A stretch of DNA of 64,000 bases from Kitasatospora sp. NBC_01287 (GCF_026340565.1 NZ_JAPEPB010000001.1:2642501-2706500); one strand, 5' to 3'. Numbered from the stretch's first letter, positions 1 through 9,529 are shown. Numbers and translations: made by a program. Notes: generated by a model not told the origin, from the letters alone.

Positions 1-608
1 GGACTGACCGAGGGCTCGCCGGCGATCCAGAAGCGCCACGGGGTGTCGGCGGCGGTGGAGACGCCGGTGCGGGGCCCGGTGCGGATCAGCTCGGCGGGCG
101 GCGGGGTGCCGGGCAGCAAGCGCAGCACCGGACCGTCCACCACGTCCTCGCCGTCCTGGGCCCGGTCGACGCCGAGTGCCCGGGCGAGCCGGGCCGGCCC
201 CTGGGCGAGGTCGTGGTCGCGGCGGCTGGTGGCCCGGCGCCGGCGCGCGCGCTCCACTCCCCCGGTCACCTCGCCGGCCCGCAGCAGGACTCCGCCGGGG
301 TGCAGGGCCGGGCCGCAGACCAGGTTGAGGCAGTGGTGCATCCCGTAGGTGAAGTAGACGTAGGCGTGGCCGGGCGGGCCGAACATCACGGCGTTGCGCG
401 GGGTGGGTCCGCGGAAGGCGTGCGAGGCGGGGTCGTCGGGACCCGTGTAGGCCTCGACCTCGGTCAGCCGCAGCTCGACGGTGCCGGTGGGCAGGGCGCA
501 GCGGAGCAGGCGGCCGAGCAGCTCGGGGGCCACCTCGGTGGCCGGACGGTCGAAGAAGGAGCGCGGCAGCGGTGCGGCCGGGTCGGTGGGCACGGGGTCG
601 GTGGGCAC
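1..608 (-). CDS. DNA-3-methyladenine glycosylase (AAG/MPG family), 3' end cut by window edge
   Basis: Base-excision repair glycosylase that removes alkylated purines. About 202 residues can be read before the left edge, close to the usual length of roughly 200-220, so only a short C-terminus is missing. Family landmarks are E-V-E-A-Y (residues 50-54, containing the presumed catalytic Glu), YFTYGMHHC (85-93) and PWRFW near the end. The GTG at 608 is the first start. An in-frame GTG at 593 is an alternative, because the first five codons (VPTDP) are repeated. The gene is divergent from the HNH gene, so 609-792 should hold both promoters. Confidence 0.9.
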   Translation of the reverse strand, partial: MPTDPVPTDPAAPLPRSFFDRPATEVAPELLGRLLRCALPTGTVELRLTEVEAYTGPDDPASHAFRGPTPRNAVMFGPPGHAYVYFTYGMHHCLNLVCGPALHPGGVLLRAGEVTGGVERARRRRATSRRDHDLAQGPARLARALGVDRAQDGEDVVDGPVLRLLPGTPPPAELIRTGPRTGVSTAADTPWRFWIAGEPSVS

Positions 609-792
609 GGAGCCGAGCGTAGCCGGGCGGGCGGGGGGCCGGGGCAGGTCCGCCGAACAGGTGCCGAACAGCTGCCGACCGGTCGCGCGGGCGGGCGCTG
701 AGCGGCGGAAATTCCGTTGTCGGGCAAGGGGCTTGGCGGTCAGAGTGGTCGGGTCCGCCACGGCGGCGGCAATGGCCTGAGAGGTGTCCGGT

Positions 793-1326
793 ATGCGCAA
801 CACGCTGGTCCTTAACGCGAGCTACGAACCCCTGTCGACGGTCTCCCTGCAGCGTGCCGTGGTGCTGGTGCTCCAGGACAAGGCCGTGGTGGAGCAGGCC
901 CATCCGCTGCGCGTGATGCGGGCGACCGGCAGGTCGGTACCGGTGCCGCGGGTGATCAGACTGCGGCGGTACGTCAGGGTGCCGTTCCGACAACGGGCCC
1001 CGTGGTCGCGGCGGGGCGTGCTGGTCCGGGACCAGCACCTGTGTGCCTACTGCGGGCGGCGGGCGACCACGGTGGACCACCTGGTGCCGAAGTCGCGCGG
1101 GGGTGCGGACAGCTGGCTGAACACCGTGGCGGCCTGCGCCGAGGACAACCAGCGCAAGGCCGACCGGACCCCCGAGCAGGCCGGGATGGCGCTGCTGCGC
1201 CGGCCCTTCGAGCCGACGCCGGAGGCCTCGCTGATGCTGGCGCTCGGCCTGCGGGCCGGGGAGGTCGGGGAGTTGGCCGCCTGGCTGCCGCGCCCGGCCC
1301 AGCTGAGCGGCGGCGCGGTCGCCTGA
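793..1326 (+). CDS. HNH endonuclease family protein
   Basis: A 177-residue HNH/McrA-like nuclease of a type common in actinobacteria. The C-terminal half carries a C-A-Y-C zinc knuckle (residues 84-87), the D-H of the HNH core (95-96), the motif VPKSRGG, and the Asn and later Cys/Asp expected of the beta-beta-alpha-metal fold. The N-terminus ([11 protein letters not shown]) is typical of the family. I chose ATG 793 because GAGAGG at 779-784 lies 8 nt upstream; a GTG at 784 is in frame but sits on that ribosome site. The biological substrate is not known. Confidence 0.85.
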   Translation: MRNTLVLNASYEPLSTVSLQRAVVLVLQDKAVVEQAHPLRVMRATGRSVPVPRVIRLRRYVRVPFRQRAPWSRRGVLVRDQHLCAYCGRRATTVDHLVPKSRGGADSWLNTVAACAEDNQRKADRTPEQAGMALLRRPFEPTPEASLMLALGLRAGEVGELAAWLPRPAQLSGGAVA

Positions 1327-1358
1327 GCCCGGCGGGGCGCGGACCCTGCGGGGGGGGG

Positions 1359-3290
1359 TCAGCCCTTGGCCTGGTAGGCGCTCGCGGTGCCGAAGGTGGC
1401 GGAGTGGCCGGGCACGGCGATCACCCGGTCGTTGCCGATCAGCACCCGGCCCGAGGTGAGCAGCGATCCGGTGCCGTGCGGGAACCCGCCGCCGACGCTC
1501 TCCTGACCGCTCGCCAGGGCGAAGCGGCTCAGATGGGCCGGCTGGTCGAGCCGCTCCTCGGCGGCCAGCACCAGCGAACCGTCGTCCAGACCGACCGCCG
1601 CGACGCCGCCCTTCTCGCTGACCGGGGTGCGCCACAGCTGCTTGCCGCTGCCGAGGTCGTAGGCGATCACCGAGGTCTTGCCACCGGGAGCGGCCAGCGT
1701 GGTGACCAGCATGTGGTCCTGGAAGAAGGCGCCGGGCAGCGCGTCGAAGCTGCCCTGGCCGACGTTCAGCTCGCCGCCGCCGTTCGGATCGGTGACCGGG
1801 ATGGCCACGGCGGGGTCGCCGTTCTGGCCCCATGCGAGCAGCTTGTCGTCGGTCGGCTGGTCGCCGGTGGTGAGCATCACGGCCGGTTCGGCGGAGAGCA
1901 CGGTGGCGGTCTTGGGCTGGCTGGGCAGGCCCTTGGCCCAGAGCGGCTTGCCGTCGGCCGCGCCCAGGGCGACGGCCTGGTCACCGGGACTGCTGTCGAC
2001 GCAGGAGCTGTGCACCAGGACGGTGGCGCCCGAGGCGCTGCCGGAGAGGGTGCAGTACTTGCCCTGCCCGCCGTACTGCCAGGCGTCCTGGCCGTTGGCG
2101 GCCGACCAGGCGCTCACCTTGTCGTCGCCGACCGCGATCACCTTGTCCTCGGTGACCGCGACCTGGGCCGAGTACGGGTTGTTGCCGGAGAGCGGCTTGG
2201 TCCAGGCGACCTTGCCCGCCTTGGTGTCGACGGCGGCGAGCAGCGCGCAGGGGCTCTTCGGGTCGGCCTGGGTGTGGAAGAGCACCCCGCCGATGCCGGC
2301 CGAGTTGACGGTGGGTGACAGGTCGCACGGGGTGGCGCCGGCGGCGGGGGCGTCCAGGTTCCAGGTGGGCTTGCCGGTCGCCAGGTCGTAGGCGTGCACG
2401 CCGCTGCCGTCGGCGCGGACCAGCGCGGTGGGGAGCAGCCAGCTGCCGATCAGGGTGTCGTCGGTGCCGGCCGGCGGGGCCGCGGCGGGCTGGGCGGCCC
2501 AGATCCGGTTGTGCGCGACGGCGAAGCCCGGGTCGGCCACAGGAGGCCCGGCGGGGGCGGCGTGGTGGGTGCCGCTGCCGCTGGTGGCGACCACGCCCGC
2601 CGTGACCAGCACGCCGAGGGCGGCGACGCCGGCCGCGACCCGGATCGCCAGGGTGCGGCGGCTGGGGGCGCCCTCGGTGGCGAGCACCGCGCCGAGCGCG
2701 CCTCGCGCGGCGGAGCGGGCGCGGTCCAGCGGCGAGCCCTGGCCCGAGCCGGCTCCACCGGAGCCGCGCCGCGAGCGGGGCGCGGGGACGGGGGCGACCG
2801 TCGGGTCCACGTCGGCCGCGCTGTCGGGCTCGGCGGACGGGTCGGCCGCCGGGTCGGGGGACGGGTCCCCGTGCAGGTCACCGTGCGGGTCACCGGACGG
2901 ATCGGCCGACGGGTCGGCGGCCACCGGCGGCATGGTGGCCGTGGCGAACGGGTCGGTGTGGGCCGCCGCCTGGTACTGCTGCTCCGGCCACTGCCAGGGC
3001 TGCGACTCGCCGCTGTGCTGCTCGGCGGGGTACTGCTCGCCGAGGTACTGCCCGGCGGGGTACTGGTCGCCGGAGTACTGGTCACCGACGTACTGGCCCC
3101 CGGCCTGCTGGTCACCCGGGTACGGCTCGGCGGGGTACGGCTGCTCCCCCGGGTACGGCTGCTGCTGCGTGCCGTAGGGCTGCTGCTCGGTCGGGTACCA
3201 GGTCTGCTGGTAGTCGTACCCGACCGGAGCCGGCCCGCCGCCCTCCTGGGGGTACCCCTGGTCGGAGGCTGGGGGGAAGTCCTGAGCCAT
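1359..3290 (-). CDS. PQQ-like beta-propeller membrane protein with repetitive Tyr/Gln/Pro-rich N-terminus
   Basis: A 643-residue protein in three parts. The first ~150 residues are low complexity, with repeated Y-P-G-E-Q / Y-P-A-E-Q-like units followed by D-P-S/D-P-H repeats. One transmembrane helix follows a basic stretch near residue 210 (segment TLAIRVAAGVAALGVLVTAG). The rest is an extracytoplasmic domain of about 400 residues with recurring 'DLATGKPTWNLD', 'DTKAGKVAWTKPL' and 'DLGSGKQLW' blades, typical of PQQ-like/BamB propellers. Such proteins usually act as scaffolds rather than quinoproteins. ATG 3290 has GGACGGA upstream. Confidence 0.85.
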   Translation of the reverse strand: MAQDFPPASDQGYPQEGGGPAPVGYDYQQTWYPTEQQPYGTQQQPYPGEQPYPAEPYPGDQQAGGQYVGDQYSGDQYPAGQYLGEQYPAEQHSGESQPWQWPEQQYQAAAHTDPFATATMPPVAADPSADPSGDPHGDLHGDPSPDPAADPSAEPDSAADVDPTVAPVPAPRSRRGSGGAGSGQGSPLDRARSAARGALGAVLATEGAPSRRTLAIRVAAGVAALGVLVTAGVVATSGSGTHHAAPAGPPVADPGFAVAHNRIWAAQPAAAPPAGTDDTLIGSWLLPTALVRADGSGVHAYDLATGKPTWNLDAPAAGATPCDLSPTVNSAGIGGVLFHTQADPKSPCALLAAVDTKAGKVAWTKPLSGNNPYSAQVAVTEDKVIAVGDDKVSAWSAANGQDAWQYGGQGKYCTLSGSASGATVLVHSSCVDSSPGDQAVALGAADGKPLWAKGLPSQPKTATVLSAEPAVMLTTGDQPTDDKLLAWGQNGDPAVAIPVTDPNGGGELNVGQGSFDALPGAFFQDHMLVTTLAAPGGKTSVIAYDLGSGKQLWRTPVSEKGGVAAVGLDDGSLVLAAEERLDQPAHLSRFALASGQESVGGGFPHGTGSLLTSGRVLIGNDRVIAVPGHSATFGTASAYQAKG

Positions 3291-3357
3291 GCGTTCCGTC
3301 CGTCCCGACTGCGTACACCGAACAGCCAGCATCTCACGCCGCCCGCGGGCGGTGGTC

Positions 3358-3388
3358 GGCCCCGGCGCTCGCGGGCGGCGCCGGGGCC
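3358..3388 (-). terminator. Stem-loop terminator after the pterin dehydratase gene
   Basis: Perfect 11-bp inverted repeat (3358-3368 and 3378-3388) with a 9-nt loop, GC-only as is usual in streptomycetes. It lies downstream of the stop at 3514 on the minus strand and before the propeller gene. Confidence 0.6.
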
Positions 3389-3513
3389 GGTCGGTGCGGT
3401 GGGCGGCGACGCCCCGGCCGGTGCGGTCGACGGACCGTCAGGCCTGGTGCGCGAGGCGGCGGGTCCCGCTCCCGGGGCCGTCCGGTGCCGTCCCGACGCC
3501 GTCCGGTCCCCGG

Positions 3514-3810
3514 TCAGTGGGCCGCGAGCTCCTGGTCGATCCTGGCCGCCAGTCGGAGGTCCAGGTCGGTGAGGCCGCCCGCGCTGTGGGTCGACAGCGT
3601 GAAGGTCAAGGTTCGCCAGCGGATGTCGATGTCGGGGTGGTGGTCCATCGCCTCGGCCGCCTCGGCGACCGCCACGACCACCCGGATCGCGGCCGGGAAG
3701 TCGGCGGCGTCGGCGGTGCGGGTGATCGACCCGTCCCGTCGGTGCCAGCCGTCCAGCCGGACCAACCCGGCGGTGATCTCGTCCTCGGTGAGAAGAGGGC
3801 TTCTGCTCAT
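3514..3810 (-). CDS. 4a-hydroxytetrahydrobiopterin dehydratase (pterin-4a-carbinolamine dehydratase)
   Basis: A 98-residue protein of the PCD/DCoH family, which dehydrates pterin-4a-carbinolamine during tetrahydropterin recycling. The family motif D-H-H-P-D-I-D-I-R-W is at residues 56-65 and a further His is at 75; these are the expected active-site histidines. Length is normal. ATG 3810 has GGAG 7 nt upstream; an in-frame TTG at 3828 is less likely. No aromatic amino-acid hydroxylase lies nearby, so its partner is unknown. Confidence 0.9.
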   Translation of the reverse strand: MSRSPLLTEDEITAGLVRLDGWHRRDGSITRTADAADFPAAIRVVVAVAEAAEAMDHHPDIDIRWRTLTFTLSTHSAGGLTDLDLRLAARIDQELAAH

Positions 3811-3912
3811 GGCATCGCTCCAGCTCAAGTGGCTCGTTGGGTGGCTCGTTCCGGAGCAACCGATGCTAGCGACCGACGGAGCGTCAGCAGGGGAGGCGGC
3901 GGGACATCCCGG

Positions 3913-4671
3913 TCAGGCGAGCAGCAGCTTGGTGACGGCGGCGAGGCCGATCACCACGATCAGGGCGCGCAGCGCGGTCGGCGGCAGCTTGCGGCCGACC
4001 CTGGCCCCGATCAGGCCGCCGATCGTCGAGCCGACCGCGACCAGCAGCGCCGCCAGCCAGTCCATCGAGGCCGTGAAGACGAAGAAGAGCGCGGCGACGC
4101 CGTTGACGATCACGGCCAGCACGTTCTTGACCGCGTTCATCCGCTGGAGCTCGTCGCGGAGCAGCATGCCCATCAGCGCGAGCAGCAGCACGCCCTGCGC
4201 GGCGCCGAAGTAGCCGCCGTAGACGCCGGAGCAGAAGACCCCGGCGATCAGCAGCGCGCTGCCGTCGGGGTGGGCGCCCTTGCCGCCGCGGGCGGCGACC
4301 GCGCGGGCCACCCGGGGCTGGATCACCACCAGGACCAGCGCCAGCAGGATCAGCACCGGGACGATGGCGTCGAAGGCCTTGCCGGGCAGCTGGGTGAGCA
4401 GGTAGGCGCCGAGCAGCCCGCCGAGCAGCGAGGGGATCCCGAGCCGGATCAGCCGGCGGCGCTGGCCGACCAGCTCGCGCCGGTAGCCGATCGCCCCGCT
4501 GATCGACCCCGGCACCAGCCCGAGCGTGTTGGACACGTTGGCGGTGACCGGGGGCAGCCCGATCGCCAGCAGGACCGGGAACGTGATCAGCGTTCCCGAT
4601 CCCACGATGACGTTGATGGTGCCCGCGCCCACTCCGGCCGCGAGGACCGCGAGTCCTTCCCATGGAGTCAT
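3913..4671 (-). CDS. TSUP family membrane transporter (TauE/SafE-like)
   Basis: A 252-residue integral membrane protein with about eight hydrophobic helices in two related halves. The first half holds a G-S-G-T-L-I-T-F-P motif and the second a S-G-V-Y-G-G-Y-F-G-A-A-Q-G motif, both typical of the TauE/SafE (TSUP) family, which exports sulfite, sulfoacetate or related anions. The substrate cannot be deduced here. ATG 4671 follows AGGGACGGG. The longer overlapping frame (to 3884) is a shadow. Confidence 0.85.
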   Translation of the reverse strand: MTPWEGLAVLAAGVGAGTINVIVGSGTLITFPVLLAIGLPPVTANVSNTLGLVPGSISGAIGYRRELVGQRRRLIRLGIPSLLGGLLGAYLLTQLPGKAFDAIVPVLILLALVLVVIQPRVARAVAARGGKGAHPDGSALLIAGVFCSGVYGGYFGAAQGVLLLALMGMLLRDELQRMNAVKNVLAVIVNGVAALFFVFTASMDWLAALLVAVGSTIGGLIGARVGRKLPPTALRALIVVIGLAAVTKLLLA

Positions 4672-4787
4672 TGACCCGTCCCTACTGTCGCGTGTCCGCC
4701 CCCAGGAGGGTGGCGGCGCTCGCGATCATGCCGGACGGCGGGCCGGGCGCCCAGCCGGTTCCATGATGAGAGATGGGACGTGAGACG

Positions 4788-4826
4788 CGGGAGCGGCACG
4801 GCGGTCGGGCCGCCGTGCCGCTCCCG
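4788..4826 (-). terminator. Strong stem-loop terminator of the NfeD-SPFH operon
   Basis: Perfect 17-bp stem (4788-4804 with 4810-4826) and a 5-nt loop, 18 nt past the SPFH stop codon on the minus strand. Confidence 0.8.
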
Positions 4827-4843
4827 GGTGGCGCGCCGAGCCC

Positions 4844-5899
4844 TCACTCCGGGTCGATCTGCGGGTACTCCCTGGTCGGGTTGACCCGCGGGCGGGCCGC
4901 GCCGGTCTGGTCGGTGTCCACCGGCCGCGGGCCGCTCGCCGCACCGACCGGGCGGCTGCCGTTGCCCTCGGCCACCGGCGGCTTGGTCAGGTCGGGGCCG
5001 AGGCTCGGACCCGCGCCCTGGCCGCCGCCGCCCATGCCGCTGAAGGCGCCGCCGATGCCCTTGAGCGCCTCGCCGACCTCGCTCGGGATGATCCAGAGCT
5101 TGTTGGCGTCGCCCTTGGCCAGCTCGGGCAGCGTCTGCAGGTACTGGTAGGCGAGCAGCTTCTGGTCCGCGTCGCCGTCGTGGATCGCCTCGAAGACGGT
5201 CCGGATCGCCGCGGCCTCACCGTCGGCGCGCAGCACCGCGGCCTGCGCCTCACCCTCGGCCTTGAGCACCTCGGCCTGCTTCTCGCCCTCGGCCCGCAGG
5301 ATCGCACCCTGCCGGGCGCCCTCGGCGGTGAGGATCGCGGCGCGCTTGTCCCGCTCGGCGCGCATCTGCTTCTCCATCGAGTCCTGGATGGAGGTCGGCG
5401 GCTCGATCGCCTTCAGCTCCACCCGGTTGACCCGGATGCCCCACTTGCCGGTGGCCTCGTCCAGCACCCCGCGCAGTCCGGCGTTGATCACCTCGCGGGA
5501 GGTCAGGGTGGACTCCAGGTCCATCGAGCCGATGATGTTGCGCAGCGTGGTGACGGTCAGCTGCTCGATCGCCTGGATGAAGCTGGCCACCTCGTAGGTC
5601 GCCGCCCGGGCGTCGGTCACCTGGTAGTAGATGACGGTGTCGATGTTCACCACCAGGTTGTCCTGGGTGATCACCGGCTGCGGCGGGAACGGCACCACCT
5701 GCTCGCGCAGGTCGATCCGGTTGCGGATGGTGTCGATGAACGGCACCACGATGTTCAGGCCGGCGTTGAGCGTGCGGGTGTAGCGGCCGAAGCGCTCCAC
5801 GATCGCCGCGCTGGCCTGCGGGATCACCTGGATCGTCCGGATCAGCGCGATGAACGCCACCACAACCAGAACGATCAGCACGATGAGGACGGGTTCCAC
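4844..5899 (-). CDS. SPFH domain / Band 7 family membrane protein (stomatin/QmcA-like)
   Basis: A 351-residue membrane-anchored scaffold. A hydrophobic helix (residues ~4-24) is followed by the Band 7 domain (~27-200, including ERFGRYTRTLNAGLN and the RNIIGSMDLESTLTSRE block). Next comes an Ala/Glu-rich coiled coil with repeated A-E-G-E-x-Q-A units (~195-235), and then a Gly/Pro-rich disordered tail. Family members oligomerise into membrane microdomains and associate with membrane proteases. GTG 5899 is preceded by GGGGAGA. It lies 57 nt downstream of the NfeD-like gene, the classic NfeD-stomatin pairing. Confidence 0.92.
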   Translation of the reverse strand: MEPVLIVLIVLVVVAFIALIRTIQVIPQASAAIVERFGRYTRTLNAGLNIVVPFIDTIRNRIDLREQVVPFPPQPVITQDNLVVNIDTVIYYQVTDARAATYEVASFIQAIEQLTVTTLRNIIGSMDLESTLTSREVINAGLRGVLDEATGKWGIRVNRVELKAIEPPTSIQDSMEKQMRAERDKRAAILTAEGARQGAILRAEGEKQAEVLKAEGEAQAAVLRADGEAAAIRTVFEAIHDGDADQKLLAYQYLQTLPELAKGDANKLWIIPSEVGEALKGIGGAFSGMGGGGQGAGPSLGPDLTKPPVAEGNGSRPVGAASGPRPVDTDQTGAARPRVNPTREYPQIDPE

Positions 5900-5956
5900 A
5901 GTGTCTCCCCTGGACAGACTGCATAACTCGGACGACTGGCGGGCCGGGACGGCCGG

Positions 5957-6379
5957 CTAGTCGACCAGGGCCGTCGCGCCCTGGATTTCGACGACGTCCA
6001 CCTGCTGGCCGGGCTCGTAGACCCGGTCCGGGTGCAGCGTCCGGGCCGACCAGACCTCGCCGTTGAGCTTGATCCGCCCCCCGTGCTGGTCCACCCGCTC
6101 CTGCACGGTCGCCCTGGCCCCCCGCAGCGCCTCGATCCCCATCCGGATCTGCGGTCCCCGGTCGAGCTTGCGGTAGGCGATCGGTCGGACCACCACCAGC
6201 ATGGAGACCGAGACCACCAGGAAAGTGACGAACTGCCAGACCACGTCCGCCCCGACCCCGGCGGCGATCGCGGCACCGACGGCGCCGAGCGCGAACAGCC
6301 CGAACTCCGGCAGCACCGTGATCACCAGCGGTATGCCAAGACCTACGGCGACCAGCAGCCACCACACCCAGCTGTCCAC
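5957..6379 (-). CDS. NfeD-like membrane protein
   Basis: A 140-residue protein with about three N-terminal transmembrane helices (residues 5-75) and a C-terminal OB-fold domain. That domain shows the G-x-A-x-T/V start, L-N-G-E-V-W-S-A-R and G-Q-x-V-x-V-V-x-I-x-G-A-T-A-L-V motifs of short NfeD proteins. It is first in a two-gene operon with the SPFH gene, and the two are expected to work together in membrane organisation. GTG start with GGGAGG further upstream. Confidence 0.9.
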   Translation of the reverse strand: MDSWVWWLLVAVGLGIPLVITVLPEFGLFALGAVGAAIAAGVGADVVWQFVTFLVVSVSMLVVVRPIAYRKLDRGPQIRMGIEALRGARATVQERVDQHGGRIKLNGEVWSARTLHPDRVYEPGQQVDVVEIQGATALVD

Positions 6380-6486
6380 AGGCCCATCCTAGGGAGGAAA
6401 CGAGGTCAGGAGGGTGGGTGCCCGCAGGTGGACGGGCCAAAACCGGCCAGTGGAACGGGTGTCGCGGCGGGTGCGGTGCGCGGGAG

Positions 6487-6562
6487 TTGGCACCGGGTCG
6501 TCGCGGGAGGCGTCGCGGGGCTGTCGCCGGCTGTCGCGGGAGACCTCGCGGGGCTGTCGCGG
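6487..6562. repeat. Imperfect GTCGCGGG-type tandem repeats between the ABC ATPase and NfeD genes
   Basis: The 185-nt gap 6380-6564 holds no gene. Its left half is made of imperfect copies of short units built on GTCGCGGG(A/G), roughly two copies of a ~36-bp block. No function is evident. Confidence 0.45.
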
Positions 6563-6564
6563 GG

Positions 6565-7356
6565 TCAGCCGAGCGGCAGGCCCTGGGCCGACCAGCGGTC
6601 GCCGTGGCGCTCCAGGGTGAGCGGCAGGCCGAAGCAGAGCGAGAGGTTGCGCGCGGTCAGCTCGGTGTCGATCGGGCCGGCCGCCAGCACCTTGCCCTGA
6701 CGGATCATCAGCACGTGCGTGAAACCGGGCGCGATCTCCTCGACGTGGTGGGTGACCATCGCCATCGCGGGCGCGTTCGCGTCCTGGGCGAGCGCGCCGA
6801 GTCGGCGCACCAGGTCCTCGCGGCCGCCGAGGTCCAGGCCGGCTGCGGGCTCGTCGAGCAGCAGCAGTTCGGGGTCGATCATCAGGGCGCGGGAGATCAG
6901 GGTGCGCTTGCGCTCGCCCTCGGAGAGGGTGCCGAAGCTGCGGTTCTCGTAGCCGCGCATGCCGAGGAGGTCGAGCAGCAGCAGGGCGCGCGAGGTGTCG
7001 GTCGCCTCGTAGGTCTCCTGCCAGGTGGCGGTCATGCCGTAGGCGGCGGTGAGCACGGTCTGCAGCACGGTCTGCTCGCGCGGGATCCGCTCCAGCATCG
7101 AGGCGCCGGCCAGACCGATCCGCTGGCGCAGCTCGAAGACGTCGACCGCGCCGAGCTTCTCGCCGAGCACCGCGACCGTCCCGCTGGTGGGGTGCAGGTA
7201 GCTGGCGGCGACCTGGAGCAGCGTGGTCTTGCCCGCGCCGTTGGGGCCGAGGATCACCCAGCGCTCCCCCTCGGCGATGGACCAGGAGACCTGGCTGATC
7301 AACGCGCGGCCGTCCCTGACCACCGAAACGTCAACCAGCTCCAGCACGTCACTCAT
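6565..7356 (-). CDS. ABC transporter ATP-binding protein
   Basis: A 263-residue ATPase with all motifs: Walker A GPNGAGKTT (residues 37-45), signature LSEGERKR, Walker B LLLLDEPAAGLD, and an H-loop TH. No permease gene is adjacent, so the partner is unknown. It resembles the stand-alone ATPases annotated as iron- or molybdate-type ABC components in actinobacteria. ATG 7356 lies 8 nt after GGGGAAGG; an in-frame ATG at 7374 lacks a site. Confidence 0.9.
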   Translation of the reverse strand: MSDVLELVDVSVVRDGRALISQVSWSIAEGERWVILGPNGAGKTTLLQVAASYLHPTSGTVAVLGEKLGAVDVFELRQRIGLAGASMLERIPREQTVLQTVLTAAYGMTATWQETYEATDTSRALLLLDLLGMRGYENRSFGTLSEGERKRTLISRALMIDPELLLLDEPAAGLDLGGREDLVRRLGALAQDANAPAMAMVTHHVEEIAPGFTHVLMIRQGKVLAAGPIDTELTARNLSLCFGLPLTLERHGDRWSAQGLPLG

Positions 7357-7579
7357 GCCCAACGCCTTCCCCATTGCAGATTCTTCGGCCGTCCGGGGCC
7401 CTGCGCAGCGGGGTCCTGCGCGAAGGAGACCTCGGGGTGCGGTCCACTCATGTCGACAAGTCGGTGCCCGGCGGGCAGCCTACTCCGCCGGCCGGATAGG
7501 CAGGGAGGGAGTACCACTGCTCGCAGCACAGGCCAAACCTACGCCACGCGGGTGGCCGCCTTGTCCGTAGGCTGGCGGG

Positions 7580-8404
7580 ATGCCGCTGACTCCCGCCCAG
7601 AATCCGTCCTCCGGTCCTTCCGCGGATCCCTTCGCCGAGCCGCGATCAGCACGGCTGACCGCTTGGGGCAACTCGCTGCTGGCCGGATTCGCACCGCCGG
7701 ACCACGTGGTGGAGGAGGTGGTCGGGGCGGACGAGAGACACCGGGTGGTCGGGCTGCCCGGCGACGCGGAGGGCGAGCAGCACGCGCTGAGCTGGGCGCT
7801 GGGCCGGCTGCGGGTGCTCGGGGTCAAGGGGCTGCGCCTCGCACTGCCGTCGGAGGGCCACCCGCTGGGGCTGACCGGTCCCGCCGCCTTCAACGGCGCG
7901 GCGCTGGCGGTCGGCGAGGCGGTGCTGGCGGTCGGGGTGCCGGTCGGCCTGGTCCCCGAGATCGAGGTGTACGGGCCGCCCGGCGACCAGTCCGCCACCG
8001 TGCTCTGGCGCTGCCACGAGGTGCGCGACGCACCGCCGGCCGACGTCCCCTCGCTGCCCGAGGCCGAGCGCGAGCTGGCGGACGGGCTGCGCGAGGCGAC
8101 CGCCCTGCTCTCCCGGCTGGACGTGGCCGGGGCCGGCCCCGAGGCGCTGCGGGCACTGGACCAGTACCGGCGGCGCGGCCACAGCAAGCCGCTCGCCCCC
8201 GGCTACCCGCCGCGCGCGGTGCGGGTGCTGGAGTCGGCGCGGCAGGTCTCCGCGCTGCTGGCGATCGCCTCGGGCGGCCACGGCGCGGCGGTGAGCGCGG
8301 GCGAGATGGCGGCCCGGGCCGCGGCCCTGACCCCCCTGCGGCGCACCGCTCGGCGGGCCCAGGTGGCGGCGTACAACGCGCTGGTGGACGAGCGGGGGGA
8401 GTAG
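7580..8404 (+). CDS. Conserved hypothetical protein
   Basis: A 274-residue soluble protein that I do not assign to a named family. It has an Ala/Gly-rich globular core (WALGRLRVLGVKGLRLALP; FNGAALAVGEAVLAVGVPVGLVPE) and a helical C-terminus with conserved-looking basic residues (PLRRTARRAQVAAYNALVDE). There is no signal peptide or transmembrane helix. It is divergent from the ABC ATPase across a 223-nt region that should hold both promoters. Confidence 0.7.
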   Translation: MPLTPAQNPSSGPSADPFAEPRSARLTAWGNSLLAGFAPPDHVVEEVVGADERHRVVGLPGDAEGEQHALSWALGRLRVLGVKGLRLALPSEGHPLGLTGPAAFNGAALAVGEAVLAVGVPVGLVPEIEVYGPPGDQSATVLWRCHEVRDAPPADVPSLPEAERELADGLREATALLSRLDVAGAGPEALRALDQYRRRGHSKPLAPGYPPRAVRVLESARQVSALLAIASGGHGAAVSAGEMAARAAALTPLRRTARRAQVAAYNALVDERGE

Positions 8405-8489
8405 CGCCGGTGCTGAGGAGCGGGCGGGCCGAACGCTTTATAGCCTGGTGCTGAGGGGGTGGCCCTGCCCGGTTCAGGAGGCGATGGCC

Positions 8490-9485
8490 GTGCGCCGCTG
8501 CCATGCCGTGATCACCGCTTCGCTGTGCGCTGCCGCGTTTGGCGTGGCAGCCGCCGGCTGCTCCTCCGGAACGGTCACCACGACGCCGGTCTCCTCAGCC
8601 CACGCCTCTGCCTCGGCGCCTGCCGCGCCCGGCTCGCCACCCGGTCCCTCGTCTTCCTCGTCTTCCTCCTCTTCCTCGTCGTCCGCTGGGGCGCAGGCGC
8701 AGGTGGGCGACACCTTGGAGCTGGCGGGGACGGAGGCCGGCGCGCGGCTGGCGGTGACGGTGACCCAGGTGGTGGACCGGGCCGAGGCGGCGAACCAGTT
8801 CTCCAGCCCGAGTCCCGGCCAGCACCTCGTGGCTGTCCAGTTCCGGCTGCACAACATCGGGACCAGCGACTACTCGGACAGCCCGGACAACAGCGCGCAG
8901 CTGATCGACACGAGCGGGCAGGACTTCAACACCGCGATCACGGACAGCACCACGGCGGGGCCCGCGTTCCCGGGCATCGTCCACCTCGCGCCCGGTGACA
9001 CGGCCCTGGGCTTCATCACCTTCCAGATCCCGGACTCGTCCACGGTGGCGAAGGTACAGTTCACGCCGGCCTCCGGCTTCGCGAACCAGACGGGGCAGTG
9101 GGCCGTCACCGCGACTGCCGCGTCGTCGGGGTCGACCGGGTCGCCGTCCGGCACGGGTTCGGCTTCGGGCTCCGACTCGGCTTCGGCTTCGGCTTCGGCG
9201 ACGGACCCCCAGCAGGTCGTGACGGACTACTTCGCCGCCATCAACGCGCATGACTTCACCACCGCGTGGGCCCTGGGCGGCAAGAACCTGTCCCACGACT
9301 ACGAGTCCTTCGTCGCCGGCTTCGCCACGACCTCGGCCGATACCGTGACCGTCACCGGCAGCCACGGCGGCACCGTGACCGTCAGCCTCGACGCCACGCA
9401 GACGGACGGCAGCCACCGTCTCTACACCGGCAGCTACACCGTCCAGGACGGAGTCATCACCAGCGGGGACGTCCAACAGCAGTGA
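8490..9485 (+). CDS. DUF4352-type lipoprotein with poly-Ser linker
   Basis: A secreted lipoprotein of 331 residues. The signal peptide ends in a lipobox (V-A-A-A-G-C). A Ser/Pro/Ala linker with 12 consecutive serines follows, then an immunoglobulin-like DUF4352 (telokin-like) domain with 'PGQHLVAVQFRLHNIG' and 'LIDTSGQDF'. After a second Ser/Ala/Gly/Asp linker comes an NTF2-like C-terminal domain (QQVVTDYFAAINAHDFTTAWAL). GTG 8490 sits 8 nt after AGGAGG; ATG 8484 is in frame but only 2 nt from that site. Confidence 0.8.
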   Translation: MRRCHAVITASLCAAAFGVAAAGCSSGTVTTTPVSSAHASASAPAAPGSPPGPSSSSSSSSSSSSAGAQAQVGDTLELAGTEAGARLAVTVTQVVDRAEAANQFSSPSPGQHLVAVQFRLHNIGTSDYSDSPDNSAQLIDTSGQDFNTAITDSTTAGPAFPGIVHLAPGDTALGFITFQIPDSSTVAKVQFTPASGFANQTGQWAVTATAASSGSTGSPSGTGSASGSDSASASASATDPQQVVTDYFAAINAHDFTTAWALGGKNLSHDYESFVAGFATTSADTVTVTGSHGGTVTVSLDATQTDGSHRLYTGSYTVQDGVITSGDVQQQ

Positions 9486-9529
9486 CCGCGGCGCGGCGCA
9501 CCCGCCGCAGGCCGTACCCCATCAGCCTT

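Noticed and set aside
784..792. GTG 784 as the HNH gene start
   Set aside because: It would place the GAGAGG ribosome site on top of the start codon; ATG 793 has ideal spacing and matches the usual family N-terminus.
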